64,000 bases of DNA from Plasmodium coatneyi (taxonomy: Eukaryota > Apicomplexa > Aconoidasida > Haemosporida > Plasmodiidae). The DNA lies in contig NC_033558.1 in assembly GCF_001680005.1 (NCBI RefSeq), positions 464,501 to 528,500 of the forward strand. Direction: 5' to 3'. Both the position numbers and the translations under genes were made by a program. The notes under the pieces are model-generated. The model worked only from the letters and a program-made list of their open reading frames with translations. It had not been told where the DNA came from and did no database searches. Of this stretch, positions 11,914 to 23,386 are shown piece by piece (position 1 is the first letter of the stretch; each line of letters starts with the position of its first letter).

Positions 11914-13197
11914 CACTATTGAGTAAACATGTTCTCTCCAAGCTCCTAAAATCGTCGTATGTGTATAATGCTTTCTTCTTTTTTATTTATTTATTTTTTT
12001 TTTTTCTTCCTATATTCCTTTTAAAAAAAAGAGAAAAGAAAATATAAAAAAAAAGAAATAATAAAATTTAAGAGAAGAAGTGTAAAATGCTCAAAATAAT
12101 GGTATATATACATATAATATAATGTTGTGCATATATGCAAAAATCTTCAGCACACATGAATAAGGAATTTATAGTATACATATTACACAGAGAAAAGGAA
12201 GAAAAGGAAAAAAAAAGGAATCGCAAAAAAAGAAAAAATATGAATTTACTATAATAACTACACTATCATAAATAATAGAATGGGTGAGGGTGTATATTAC
12301 GAATTATTATCATAAACATACGTAAGTTCCTTTTTTTTTCCCCTGTGGTACATAATGAATGTCACTTATTCGCATTATATATTTCCTTCCTATGATTGAA
12401 TATTTTATAAATGTATGCTTCATTTATTACATATTGAACAATATATGTACACATGCATAAAGGAAAAAAGGGAGTGAACGAAAAAAAACAGAAGGATGGG
12501 AAAAAATTCCTTCCATAAGAAGGAGAAAGGAGGAAAAAAAAAAAAAAAAAAAGAGGGTAAGCTCCCTTTTTACAATGTACACATGCACTGAGGAGGGAAG
12601 AAGGAAATAAATAATCTGTATATGTATAAACTATGTTATATTCATACATAATTTTTTTAATAATTTTTCAAAAATAGCAATAGAACATGTTCTGATAGTA
12701 TATGTGCAAAAAAAAAAAAAAAATTCCTCCCTACAAGGGGGGGAAGGAAAATTTCCGCTCCCTTCTATGTATGTAATAGAGAGGAACACATGAAAGGATA
12801 ATAATAATAATGATAATATACTGTTACACCTAATCATGCAAAATCCAATAGCAAAGTCGATAAATATGGAATGTAAAGGGAAAGAAGAACTTAGCTCTTC
12901 CGTTTCTTTCCATCCCTCCCTCCCGCCCTCATTTTAGTATTTGAAGAATAAGTTTGTTTTATATTTTCTACCTGAGTTACTGTGTATATATAAAGAACTT
13001 TTGGGTACATACATGTAATATATTATCATCATTTAAGAATTAAAGTACAGTACTTGAGAAAAGTGAAATTTTAATATTCCTTCATAACCGTAACCATAAA
13101 GCTAACAGAAAATTTTGCATACTTCTTTTGTATAAAGTACATAATTTTGTGAACAATTCTTAAGGCAGAATATAGACCAAAGAAGTGCAAATAAAAA
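11914..13197. other. Intergenic between KIR-4 and KIR-5
   Basis: AT-rich with several homopolymer runs (T 11991-12005, A 12535-12552, A 12707-12722). No coding feature could be supported. The last 150 nt are probably the KIR-5 5' flank. Confidence 0.6.
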
Positions 13198-14752
13198 ATG
13201 ACGCTGGGGGTGGCAGTACCACTGAATGTTAGTTCTCCTTTTATATTTAAGGAATAATACATATAGAAAAAAATATTATTCATATATATATAAATATTCC
13301 TTGTATATATAATAGAATAAAAAATTCAAAAGGAAAATACATAAGAAAAACTTGCACTTACACATTCTTCCTTTTGACAACGATATATTTATAGCCACTG
13401 GATCCGCATAATTTACCATCACATAGGTTATTCTATGGCCCCTTTGAAAAGGACTCCAAAGACTGTGAAGTTAACGGAAAGGTTAATATACAGAACGCCC
13501 TGAGTTCATACACTGAAATTGCAAGTCAGACTGACAAGATTGAGAAGGCCTTCTGTTTTGTTTCGGGATTGAAACCATACAAAGAGTATACACTATATAA
13601 GAAGCGCTGGTATTTCCTATATTACTGGGTAGGAGAACAAATATGGACCGCATTGAGCAGTGCAAATAAGAAGGAGGAATTCCCCAGCTGCCTAAAATCG
13701 GTTTGCGACGTTATAAGTAGTAAATGTAGTACTGAAGGTGGAGATGGAGGGGGATGTAATATTCCTTGTTCTGAAAACCTTGACGGAGAATCTTTCACCA
13801 GTAGAAAAAAATTCTTTGACTTTACACAAAATTATAATGCTATAAAGGATTACTTATGGATGGGTTATGACAACTGTGGGAGACATTGGTCCCCTTACGA
13901 GCAGAGCATTAAAGCAGCATGTAAAGCTGTGCAGGAATATTGCAAAGTGGGAGGGAAGGGGCAACCCACGAATGGTGAGGCTGACCCATATTGTACACGT
14001 ACTTATGAGAACGATAAATCATACTGTACGGGTGCGATGCTACCAAAATTAAAGTGTATGTCGAAACCTGACCTAGATAAAATAAGATGTCAGGAATGTA
14101 CCTCTGATGACCAAGAATTAGATGCCTTGCACATATTAAGTCCACCATCCTCCGTAATCAACGAACCTGTTCGTCAAGCCACCACCACCACCGCCCTTTC
14201 TTCCATAATCGGCACCTTAGCAACCATAGGTGCCCCTTACCTTCTATATAAGGTAACAATAACAAATGTAATTACCATTATAATTATAATTGAAATATTA
14301 AAAATATAATTCTCTTCCACCCTACCACCTAAGAACCTTTCCTTGCCTAAGGAAGTACCTTCTTCCACCACTAACAACCTTCCTTCCACCTACCACCAAC
14401 CACATAACAACCTTCCTTCTACCTATCACCCCTAACAACCGTTTCTTCCACCTACCATCGCCCTAACAACCTTCCTTCCGTTCAGTATAAACCATGGTCT
14501 TCTTGGTTTGGTAACCACTCTTCTGGAAATGGAGGAAAAAGTAATAGAAGAAGGAAAAGATCAAGCCAACAAAAATTTAACGAATTAACAGAAACTTCAA
14601 CAACAGTGGACTTCACAGCAAGTTCGGAAACAAGTTCCACGTTTGATCCCACTACAGTACGTTCTACTACATACACAGGACATTCTACCAGGAATCGAGG
14701 AGCAAATAATGCACCGGGTCCTCATCAGAATATAAGTTACGGTAGCATGTAA
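13198..14752 (+). CDS. KIR-5: KIR/PIR-family variant antigen
   Basis: Predicted exons are 13198-13227 (MTLGVAVPLN, donor GTTAGT), 13395-14252 and 14486-14752, about 384 residues. An alternative earlier donor at 13216 would give MTLGVA. The later one is preferred because KIR-7 has the same GTTAGTTCT donor sequence. Exon 2 carries PLDPHNLPSHRLFYGPFE, FCFVSGLKPYKEY, RWYFLYYWVGEQIW, SRKKFFDFTQNYNAIK and a membrane segment ending APYLLYK. It closely parallels KIR-2 exon 2 and has the same length. Exon 3 begins YKPWSSWFGNHSSGNG and ends NISYGSM. The gene converges tail to tail on SICAvar-A. The same arrangement is repeated by KIR-7 and SICAvar-B about 12.4 kb further on. Confidence 0.87.
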
Positions 14753-15231
14753 TATTAAATATATCCCCGCCGGAAGAACATAAATGACACTGAAATTTAT
14801 GCTGTGTAAAGGGCGGAATGGAATTTCCATTTTTTTCACCCCTTTCTTTTTTGCCTCATTTTTTTCTGTTTTTCCCTTTGTTTTCTTCTGCTTCTTTTTT
14901 TTCGCTTCATTTGTATGTTTAAATAACTGCATGAAGAGAAGGAGGTACTCTGCGCACGGGGCGCGCAAAAAGCAAAAAGGTGCTGACCTCCTTTTCAAAA
15001 AGGTATTCATGTATTTTAAAAAACAAGCAAAAAAAATTTATGAAGTTAAAAAATTTTATAACAGAATGAATAAGAATTTTTTAATCTGCAATAAGAAAGG
15101 AATTTCCTCAAACAAATCAAAATAGAGTGGGAAGAAAATTATTTTTTTTCTTCCGCATATATTAATTACACATGAACATAAACAATTTAATGGAAAACAA
15201 AAAAAAAAGAAAAAAAAGAAAAATATATCTA
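14753..15231. other. Convergent 3' spacer KIR-5 / SICAvar-A
   Basis: Non-coding spacer between convergent genes. Its order of elements (T/C-rich tract with GCCTCATTTTTTTCT, ATTTGTATGT, a GCATGA near the middle, then GTGCTGAC and A-rich sequence) recurs in the spacer between KIR-7 and SICAvar-B (27243-27803). The two are therefore homologous. The moderately long open frame here is A/T-rich low-complexity and not conserved in frame in the other copy. Confidence 0.65.
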
Positions 15232-18200
15232 CTACACCCGAAAACCGGAATCTGAACTTGGAACCTGTTCCTTGGGATCATCAACCATAGGACGTGGTTT
15301 CTTAGGAACATTTTCTTCTTTTATTAACTGTGATCCCATAAATTCTTGAACCAAAATTTCAAAAAAGTCTTCCTGTACCAGTTTGGTGTTCCCCTTTTGA
15401 CATTCGTTTAAGACTTCTAAATGAATATCAATAATCATGCGGCGACGTACACGACGACGACGACCAGGAACCCATTCTTTCCTCCTTTTTATAGGCATAG
15501 AACGAGGTTTACGTTCCTTTACTAAGGTATATGCATGTGGACCACCGTCGTCCACATGGTCAACAATCTGCTGTTCTAAGGAGGGACCACGTATTTGAGG
15601 AACTCTTCTGTAACGTATTCTTGTTTTACGAAGCATTCCAAAGTACTAAAAAAAAAAAAAAAAAAAAAAGGGAAAAAAATTGTTTCTTTAATAGGGGTGT
15701 GAAATGCTTGTTCATACAACAGTAATTACTACATCAAACCCTAAAATGTGAAATCCTACACACACACAACCCTAAAATACGAAATCCTACACATATACCC
15801 TAAAATGCGAAATCCTACACACACATCCCTAAAATGCGAAATCCCACACAAACCCTCACTGATTCATTCACCTTTATTTTTATTTATTTTTTTTTTTTCT
15901 CTTCTTTTTTTCTTGTAATATGAATTTTTTTTTTTAATTTTTCCTTTTTTTTTTCTTTCTTCTTTTCTTCTAAGATTAAATTTTTTTTTTTTTTTTTTTC
16001 TAGAAAAAAAAAAATTTTTTCCTTTTTGTTTTCTTACCCGCCAGAGCAAGTAGCTCATAACGGAAATACCAAGCACGGCAGGAGCCAAAGGAACGTACGG
16101 AAGGAAGGGGTTGTCCTTCATGTCAATAAGTTTGGCAGCAGTAGGGGTGTCACTACTGGCACCCCCAGCACCTAGAGAACCTCCAGCAGCACCAGCTGCT
16201 TCTTCTTCGGTTTCAGTGTCTTCTGCTGCTGCAGGAAAAGAGTAAGTAGAAGGAGGATGGAAGGATGGTCTAACGATGGAAGTATTGGAAGGAGTAGGGA
16301 AGGGGAAGATTTTTTTTTTTTTTTTTAAATGTGATCTCAGGACCTATTATGGAAATAAAATATTAGGAATCTAAAGTGATGTGTACTCACACCAGGGGTG
16401 GACATGAGGGGTGCAAGCATGGTTGTTAGGGGTGGACATGGGGGGTGGTAGGTGGAAGGTTGTTAGGGGTGCACAATTGTTGAGGAACTGTTTGAATTTT
16501 TTTTCCCCTTACTTGGTTCTTCGTTCTTATCCTTCTCTTCCTCTTCTGCCTCTTCATCTTCTTCGTCCCCTTCGGTCCCTTCAGTGTGGGCCTGAGAAGG
16601 ATTTTCTTCTCGTGGAGGATCTTCTTCTGAGGGCCGGTCTTCTTCTTCCTGAGAACGAACGTCCTCCTCAGGAACTTTCTTCTCAGGAACAACCTCCTTT
16701 GGTACTTCAGGAACTTTGGCAGGTGGTGGTTCCTCCTCGTTCTTCTCTTCCTTCCCATTCTCTTCCTCATCTACTCCAGTCACAACGTTCTGAAGAATTT
16801 CCTTAAAGGCTTCTAATTCCTTAGCACCATTGATTTTTTGATCAGGCACTTCCTCATCAAGGCGTGCAGGGCTTGGACCCTCAGGCGAGTTTTTGCACCA
16901 TTTCTCCCTGGTTAATTTTTTCATCATAGTATGCAACGTACTTGTTTCAAATAGATCGTAGTACGGGTCATCTGGGTTATCCTTCTGTCCCGTATAAGCA
17001 ATATTTAGTGCAGCATCATAAGCACATTTCGCATACTTCTCACTTGCATCAAATCCTTCCCTTACCTGTTGCACAGCGTTAAGGGCATGTTTTATAACTC
17101 CATCCGATACACAGAACCATTTCATATACCACATCCATATTTTTAATAAATCACATACAGGAATACCTTTTATGATCTTTTTACATGGCATCTGCTTCCC
17201 CTGCTTCTGTTCTTTTTTGTTTTTATATTGATTTCCAACAGCTGTCGTCAATATTATATTCTTTATCATAATTTCACAAAAATCTTTATACGTGCTCAGA
17301 TCCACTTGATCACTATCTTTATAATCACAAACAGCTAACATGGCACTCAACTCGTCATACTGTGCCTTGTCTTCTTCAGACACTTTGTTCGAAAAATGTG
17401 CGAACCATCCCTCAATAGTAGCTGTAAAGAAGGAACATAGTAATGGATGTAAGGTTGTTAGGGTCGTGGTTGGTGGAAGGTTGTTAGGTGGTAGGATGGT
17501 AGGTGGGTTGTTAGGTGGAAGGAAGATTGTTACGGGTGATGGAATGAAGGTTGTTAGGTGGTAGGATGGTAGGTGGGTTGTTAGGGGCGGTGTTGTACTA
17601 TTTAGCTTACGTAAATCACTTATAGTAGACATAGTATTCTTTATGCCCTTATTCCCCAGGAGCATTTCCTTCACTTTTTCGCGTAGATTTTCTTTCCCAT
17701 TAATAGTGTAAGTAGCACATTCGTCCCACTGACATTGAACACAATTATTGACCTTATCTGCGCATGCATCTTCGTGAAGTTTCCCCTGGTTAGTAAAAGC
17801 TTGTTTAACAATGTCCCCCATGATAGGACACTTGTTATTTATTTCCTGAGCGTACAAATTTAACATGAGACAACCTATCGCCTGCTCAAATTGTTGATTC
17901 TGAACAGGGTTCTTATTTTCACTTGCTTCATACTTAATACCGTATATACCTTTCAATCCTTTAACAATGTTATTACATGCCGTCTTTTCGCTAGTAGTTA
18001 GTGTACGAGTTTTGTCCGTACTCTTCTCGCATAGTTTATCGTTTGTATTGTCCTCTTTGCCTAAGGCATCAGCCAATTTGCCGAGTACTTTTTGGATGTC
18101 GCCCTCAATTTGATCCTGCTCATACAAGAAAAGGAGAGAAGAAACATGTATTTTTTGTTCGTATGAACAAAGAAAATTTATTGTCCCCAGCCCCTTTGCT

Positions 18201-18844
18201 AACATGCAGAAGGTGCACAATTCCATGAGTTATGCTTAACTGCAGTGAAGAATATTGCTCCTTACCCAAGTTAACGTCCTATTTCCGTTATCTAACCATT
18301 TCTTCATTACATCATTTAAACGTGTCTGGAATTGAGTGGTGCAGTTGTTGCCTATATAGGGAAATAATGAAAGTCAAGGGAATAAGTTTTATTTACGTCC
18401 ATGAGAGGGTGGTAGGTGGGTTCCCCTTCCACTGAATTCGAGAATTAAATCATGTTTACCATCCTTTGTACTTTGCCTACAGGACAATGGAAAAAAAGAG
18501 AGAGAATATACTTTTTTTTTCCTTTTTTTTCCTACCACTACTTTTTAAAGCATGTATACATTTGTGTGTGTGTACTCTTATATATATATACACATAAATA
18601 AATAACAGTAATCGTAACCATACGTGTCATCTGAAGCAAGCGTTACTGTCATTCCGTCGTGTGTGGGACCGATAGTTGCAAAAAAGTCTTTCCCAGTTCG
18701 AATACCTTCCCTAGTTTCATCGCTTATTCCATCTGCTGCACTACGTGCACGACGTGCACGAGGCGGACCACGTGCACCATGTTCCATTTCCTCCGCTACC
18801 TTCGTATGGTCTTGTTGTAATTTACTCTTCTCCTGTAGAGTCAT
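15232..18844 (-). CDS. SICAvar-A: short SICAvar-type variant antigen
   Basis: Seven exons on the minus strand: 18844-18624, 18476-18397, 18351-18266, 18115-17611, 17421-16513, 16228-16038 and 15645-15232, with phases that join into about 801 residues. Exon 1 has a basic, Arg-rich stretch (GPPRARRAR). Exons 3-4 form one cysteine-rich domain (NNCTTQFQTRLNDVMKKW, DQIEGDIQKVLGKLADAL, CLMLNLYAQEI). Exon 5 is a second type (IEGWFAHFSNKVSEE, CDLLKIWMWYMKWFC) followed by a very acidic Glu/Pro tail. Exon 6 carries the single membrane span (LPYVPLAPAVLGISVMSYLL). Exon 7 is the basic SICAvar cytoplasmic tail (FGMLRKTRIRYRRVPQIR, MIIDIHLEVLNECQ, FFEILVQEFMGS), ending VPSSDSGFRV. No signal peptide is seen, as usual for the family. 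SICAvar proteins are infected-red-cell surface antigens undergoing antigenic variation in P. knowlesi. Typical SICAvar genes have more cysteine-rich domains, so this is a short type. Confidence 0.85.
15739..15856 (-). repeat. CCCTAAA-bearing repeats in SICAvar-A last intron
   Basis: About four units of roughly 26-29 nt, each CCCTAAAAT-(G/A)CG-AAATCCTACACA plus a variable CACA tail, lie in the intron between the membrane exon and the cytoplasmic exon (15646-16037). Each unit opens with CCCTAAA, the reverse complement of the Plasmodium telomere heptamer variant TTTAGGG. The same intron of SICAvar-B carries a longer array. Confidence 0.85.
17427..17585 (-). repeat. CCTAACAACC minisatellite in SICAvar-A intron 4
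   Basis: On the strand given, GGTTGTTAGG(T/G)G blocks recur about six times between exons 5 and 4. On the coding strand this reads CCACCTAACAACC, the same orientation relative to transcription as in the KIR introns. A related short tract sits in intron 5 near 16395-16475. Confidence 0.75.
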
Positions 18845-19383
18845 TTTTTTTTTTTTTTTAACCACACTATTTATTCAATGAATGGAATTGTTACATACTA
18901 AATGGAAAATAGTATTTCACTAAGTATCTACATGTGTGTACAACAGAACGTACACATACATCCATTCTTTATCTCTTCCTTAAAACCTTCCTTTTTTACA
19001 CCTTAAAATCTTCCTTCTCTTTTCTGTAAACCTTCCTTCTTTACACTTTTAAACCTTCCTTCTTTATACCTTAAACCTTTCTTCCTTAAACATTCCTTCC
19101 ACCTACCACACCTAAGAACCTTCCACCTCTACACCCTAAACCTTTCTTCCTTACAACTTTACTTCTTCTTTTTTTACTACCTTAAATCTTCCTCCTTTAC
19201 ACCTTCCTTCTTCACTTAAATTTTCTTTTATTCCTTAAGCATTCTTTTTTTACACGTTCCTTCATTAAACCTTCCTTTTTTACACGTTTTCTTTAACCTT
19301 CTTTTTCTTCTTCCTTAACCTTCCTTCTTTACACCTTAAACCTTCTTTCTTTTTCTTTTTTTTTTTTTCTTCTTTTTTTTTAA

Positions 19384-19400
19384 TACACCCTTCGGGTGTA
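19384..19400. repeat. Perfect 7-bp hairpin TACACCC-TTC-GGGTGTA
   Basis: TACACCC and GGGTGTA are perfectly complementary around a TTC loop. An identical copy sits at 33051-33067 upstream of SICAvar-B, and a copy with one changed stem/loop base lies at 19800-19816. All three are followed by C-rich sequence and AAAGGAAGT. Confidence 0.85.
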
Positions 19401-19996
19401 CCCCTCCCTAAAGGAAGTACCTTCCTTCCACCAACCACCCCAACAACCTTCCCTTCCTCCCTCCACCCTAAGAATCATCCTTCCACCCCATAACAATCTA
19501 ACACCACCTTCCTTCTTTACACCTTCCACCCACATACTACCCCTGAATGCACCCCCCTACACACTTTCTTCCCCCTCTCTTTTCCTTTTTTTTTTTATTT
19601 TTTTCTTTTCTTCGTTTTTTGTTTTTTTCTTTTTTCCTTTTTTTTCTTCTTTTTTTCTTTTCATTTTTTTTTAATTTTTTTTATATTTTCTTCTCAAGAA
19701 AAAAGGGACGAACCTTTCCTTGACCCCAACATGAAAATCCGCACCCCTCTGCACACTTTCCTTCCTTCTTTTTTTTTTTTTTTTCTTCTTTTTATTTTAT
19801 ACACCCTTCTGGTGTACCCCTACCTAAAGGAAGTAACCTTCCTCCCTACCACAACAAAAAACAAACCTACCACGCCTAACAAAACCTTCCTTACACCCCA
19901 ACAAACTAATACCCCTTCCTTCCACCCCTAACACCCAAATCTGCACCCCGCTGCACACCTTCCTCCGTTCCTTCCATTTTTTTTTTTTATTTTTTC

Positions 19997-20209
19997 CCTT
20001 CCTTCTCTAAAAGAAGTGGCCTTCCTTCTTCTCACCCCTAGCACTCCTTCTTAGGTGCACTCTTCTGCACACTTCTCTTAACAACCTTCAAACCTAACAA
20101 TCCACCTGCCACTCCTAAGTGCACCCCTCTCCGCACATCCCCTAAACATACATCCTTCCTTCAACCATGCATACTTCCTTCAACACCTTCCATGTATGTG
20201 CACCCCCCT
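19997..20209. repeat. 213-nt perfect direct repeat, copy 1
   Basis: Every base of this segment matches 33333-33545 at a constant offset of 13336 nt. Both copies lie upstream of a minus-strand SICAvar gene. The match begins CCTTCCTTCTCTAAAAGAAG and ends TGTGCACCCCCCT. Confidence 0.93.
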
Positions 20210-20223
20210 CCACATCTTCCTCC

Positions 20224-20255
<32 letters not shown>

Positions 20256-21068
20256 TTTTGTTCTTCTTTCTCCTTAAAGGAAGTGACCTTCATTCTTTTC
20301 ACCCCTAACAACAACCTTCCTTCCACCTACCACCCTACTACCCCTAAGAGCCTTCCTTTCCACCTGCCACCCCTAACAACCTTCCTTCCACCGCCAACAA
20401 CGTTCCTTCGGCCAACCATCCCTAAAAATCCTTCCTTCCACCCACCACCCCTAACACAACCTTCCTTCCACGAACCACAAGTCTAACAACTTTCCTTGAA
20501 CCCACCTACCAACCACCCTAACAACACACCTACCACTACCCCTGCTACTTTCTACATGCAGTGGGATGCATTCTTTTCCCATTTAAAATGCATGTACAAA
20601 AAGTACAATATCCTATTTGTCCTTGTACATTTAGAATTAGAATCATATATTACATACCCATCTGCCTTGGGAAAAATTTTCCTTTTTATCGACTATTTTC
20701 TTGTCTAATTCATATGTGGTGTGCCTGCGGGAATGCAAGTAAAAGGTATGGGTAGTTCATGTGTTCCGAAGGAAGGATGATGATGATGATGAAAGAATAT
20801 GTTGGTAATTTTTTTATTCCTTTTTCATTCAAACAATCAGTATCATCCGAACGATCACCCTTACAATCAACCTTATAATTAGTCGTACTTGTTGATTGGG
20901 ATTTGGTTTGAGGGGGTCTTGTAGATTGGGTCTTTTACTTTGTTATTTTTGTTTTTTAATTTCTTCCTGTGTAAAACGTTTCTTCTATTTCATTCTCTCC
21001 CATTAGGCCTCTTATTTTTAGTATTCCCTTTTAAAAAAAAAAGAAAAGAAGAAAATACTCACACATTT

Positions 21069-21240
21069 CTTTTTTTTTTTCTTTTTTTTTTTCTTTTTTT
21101 TTTCTTTTTTTTTTTCTTTTTTTTTCCTTTTTTTTTTCTTTTTTTTTTCTTTTTTTTTTTATTTTTTTTTTCTTTTTTTTTTTCTTTTTTTTTTTATTTT
21201 TTTTTTTATTTTTTTTTTTCTTTTTTTTTTTATTTTCCTT
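21069..21240. repeat. Long T-rich tract
   Basis: About 170 nt consisting of T-runs of 8-12 separated by single C or A residues, in a loose 10-11-nt period (CTTTTTTTTT). A region where assembly length is uncertain. Confidence 0.85.
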
Positions 21241-21923
21241 TTCCTTTTCTTTATCACAAAGAAGACGTAATCCTTCCTCCATACAAATATGCTCTACATT
21301 TCTTTCTAAAAAGAAAAAAAAAAGAGGAACAATTAAGCATCTCTTTTTTTTCTTTCCTATTCTTCCTTTCTGAACACCTTTACGCCTTATTAACCTTACG
21401 GTTCCATCACTTTACAGCTTCTCTTTCTTACAGACAGTGTCCATTTGCACTTTATATATGAACTGCGCATCTAAAAGTTGTGTAACATAAGAAGGAGGCC
21501 GGCCTCCTTTGCGAACGCACTGCGAACCCACGTACAATTTGGTAGGAGCACTTTTTTCAAATGTTCCATAATTGGAATTAGGAAGAAAGAAAATTATTAA
21601 GGTAAGAAAAGTTATGGACTTAAGGAAAACATGAAAATAAAAGCTTGTAACAAAATAAATCAATATTTTAAATATACAGTATAAAAAATTTGCCAAACAA
21701 GTCAGAATAATGTGAGAATTTGTTTTTGCCTCATATTGACCACACATGAACATGTAAACACTTTCATATAAAACGAAAAAATAGAGAGAAAAAAAAAAGG
21801 AATGAGGGAAGAGTGCCATCCTGCCCTTATACAGTACCGGCTTTGAGGTTATTTATCGTTCCTCCAAAGGGGGACCCATTCATTCAATGTTACATTAAAA
21901 TATGTTACATTCCAAATGTGACG

Positions 21924-23386
21924 TCACATATTCTGGTAACCTACCATCCCATGACCTGCCCCTGTATTATTATTTGTTCTTCCCTTCGTGCGTTGTCCTA
22001 TGTAGGCGGTAGGACGATCGGTAGTAGAATTGTCTATTGTGGAACTTGTTTCCGAACTTCCTGTGAAGTCCACTGTGGACGTTTCTGTTAATGTGTCTAC
22101 TTCGTGTCCAATTGTTCTTTTTCTTCTTGTGTTGCTTCTTCCTCTCCTTCCATTTCCAGAACTGTGGTTACCAAACCAAGAAGACCATGGCTTATACTGA
22201 AGGGAGGGAAGGTTGTTAGGTGGTTGGTGTTAGGTGGTTGGTGTTAGGTGGGTTGTTAGGTGGTTGGTGTTAGGTGGGTTGTTAGGTGGTTGGTGTTAGT
22301 TGGGTTGTTAGGTGGTTGGTGTTAGGTGGGTTGTTAGGTGGTTGGTGTTAGTTGGGTTGTTAGGTGGGTGGTAGGTGGAAGGAATGTGGTTAAATGATTG
22401 AATTTTTTTATTTTGAAATTCTTTAGATGCCTACTTTGTATAATAAGAAAGGGGCACCTATGGTTGCTAACGTACCAAAGATAGAAGAAAGGGCTGTGGT
22501 TGTTGTGGTGGAAGGAAGGTTGTTAGGGGTTCGTGTTTCTTGATCTGTTTGGGGACATGTCGTACTTCTCTCATCTGCAGTTTGTGATTCACATTTCAGC
22601 TGTAAGAATTCCACTATATCACAATATACTTTGTACTTGTCTTTGAATTCTTTATAATATGGATCATTACTAGTTGTTCCCTGTTCCTTCGTTGCACAAT
22701 TTTGTTTTACGAACTTACATGCTGGAATAACTTTTTGGCGGTAGTCTTTCCACTCTGATCCGCAATGGGGTTCACTTTTCAGTAAATTTCCTTCTATGGT
22801 ATTATAATCGTAAGAATATTCCAATATTGTTTTTCTATGTTGGAAATTTTCTCTGTCAAGGTTCTCAGAGCAAATAAGTTTACATCCCTGATCCTTATAT
22901 TTATTCTTTATTGTTTCACAAAGTGTTTTCACATTGCTTGGGAAGTGAAGAGTATGTTCCACATTTGTAGATAGCATATCCCCTAACCGGTAATATAGGA
23001 AAAGCCAATATTCACTTCTGAACGTATATTCATTTTGTTTGTACATTTTGGACACGTAGCATACCGCCCCTGGGACTTTATCAATTAGACCCCCAGTTCC
23101 CGCACGTTGACTCACAATGCTCTTTATACTAGTCGCGATTGAATCATCGTCATCACAGGTAGTCCCCTGTATTTTGAACATATTGTAATATGTGTTGTTC
23201 GAAGGAAAACTCAGTGGAAATGTATCCTATATATATATAGTTGGCAAAGAAGGGATGGGAAGAGGAGGAAGGGAGAGTGTGGAATATATATTACATATGC
23301 GTAGACATATATATGTGTATTCCTTTCACACATTTTTTTTCTCATTTCATTTTACACATACACCACAATCACACCGCACCATGCAT
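21924..23386 (-). CDS. KIR-6: KIR/PIR-family variant antigen
   Basis: Minus strand, three exons: a tentative exon 1 at 23386-23375 (MHGA), then 23226-22435 and 22196-21924, about 358 residues with phase-0 junctions. Exon 2 starts DTFPLSFPSNNTYYNMFK and has WLFLYYRLGDML (Arg where the other KIR genes have Trp after YY), HRKTILEYSYDYNTI, EWKDYRQKVIPACKFVKQNC, SNDPYYKEFKDKY (Tyr replaces the usual Cys), and a membrane segment ending APFLLYK. Exon 3 begins YKPWSSWFGNHSSGNG and ends VGYQNM. Exon 1 rests only on an ATG followed by an in-phase GT at a typical distance (148 nt) and is weak. The 5' flank shares about 100 nt with the KIR-8 flank. Confidence 0.82.
22203..22380 (-). repeat. 26-nt repeat in KIR-6 intron 2
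   Basis: About five to six copies of a 26-nt unit, shown on the + strand as GTTGTTAGGTGG followed by TTGGTGTTAGGTGG, filling most of intron 2 (22197-22434). The coding strand reads CCACCTAACAAC, matching the intron repeat orientation of the other variant genes. Confidence 0.88.

Larger units (their letters stand above)
18845..21923. other. Intergenic: SICAvar-A 5' flank to KIR-6 3' end
   Basis: A 3 kb pyrimidine-rich (+ strand) region. In order it has degenerate CCTTCTTTACACCTT repeats (about 18975-19350), a TACACCCTTCGGGTGTA hairpin (19384), CCTAACAACC-type tracts (19430-19930, 20290-20540), a 213-nt segment duplicated exactly upstream of SICAvar-B (19997-20209), and a T-dominated tract (21069-21240). 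Open frames here are low-complexity Phe/Ser/Lys/Pro strings, not genes. Expected to contain the SICAvar-A promoter. Confidence 0.65.

Noticed and set aside
16426..16770. Basic open frame overlapping SICAvar-A exon 5
   Set aside because: Shifted frame of the acidic Glu/Pro-rich coding region. The SICAvar frame joins correctly at both splice sites.
20940..21461. 173-codon open frame upstream of SICAvar-A
   Set aside because: Consists of poly-Phe from a T-tract. No initiation context, domain or conserved counterpart.
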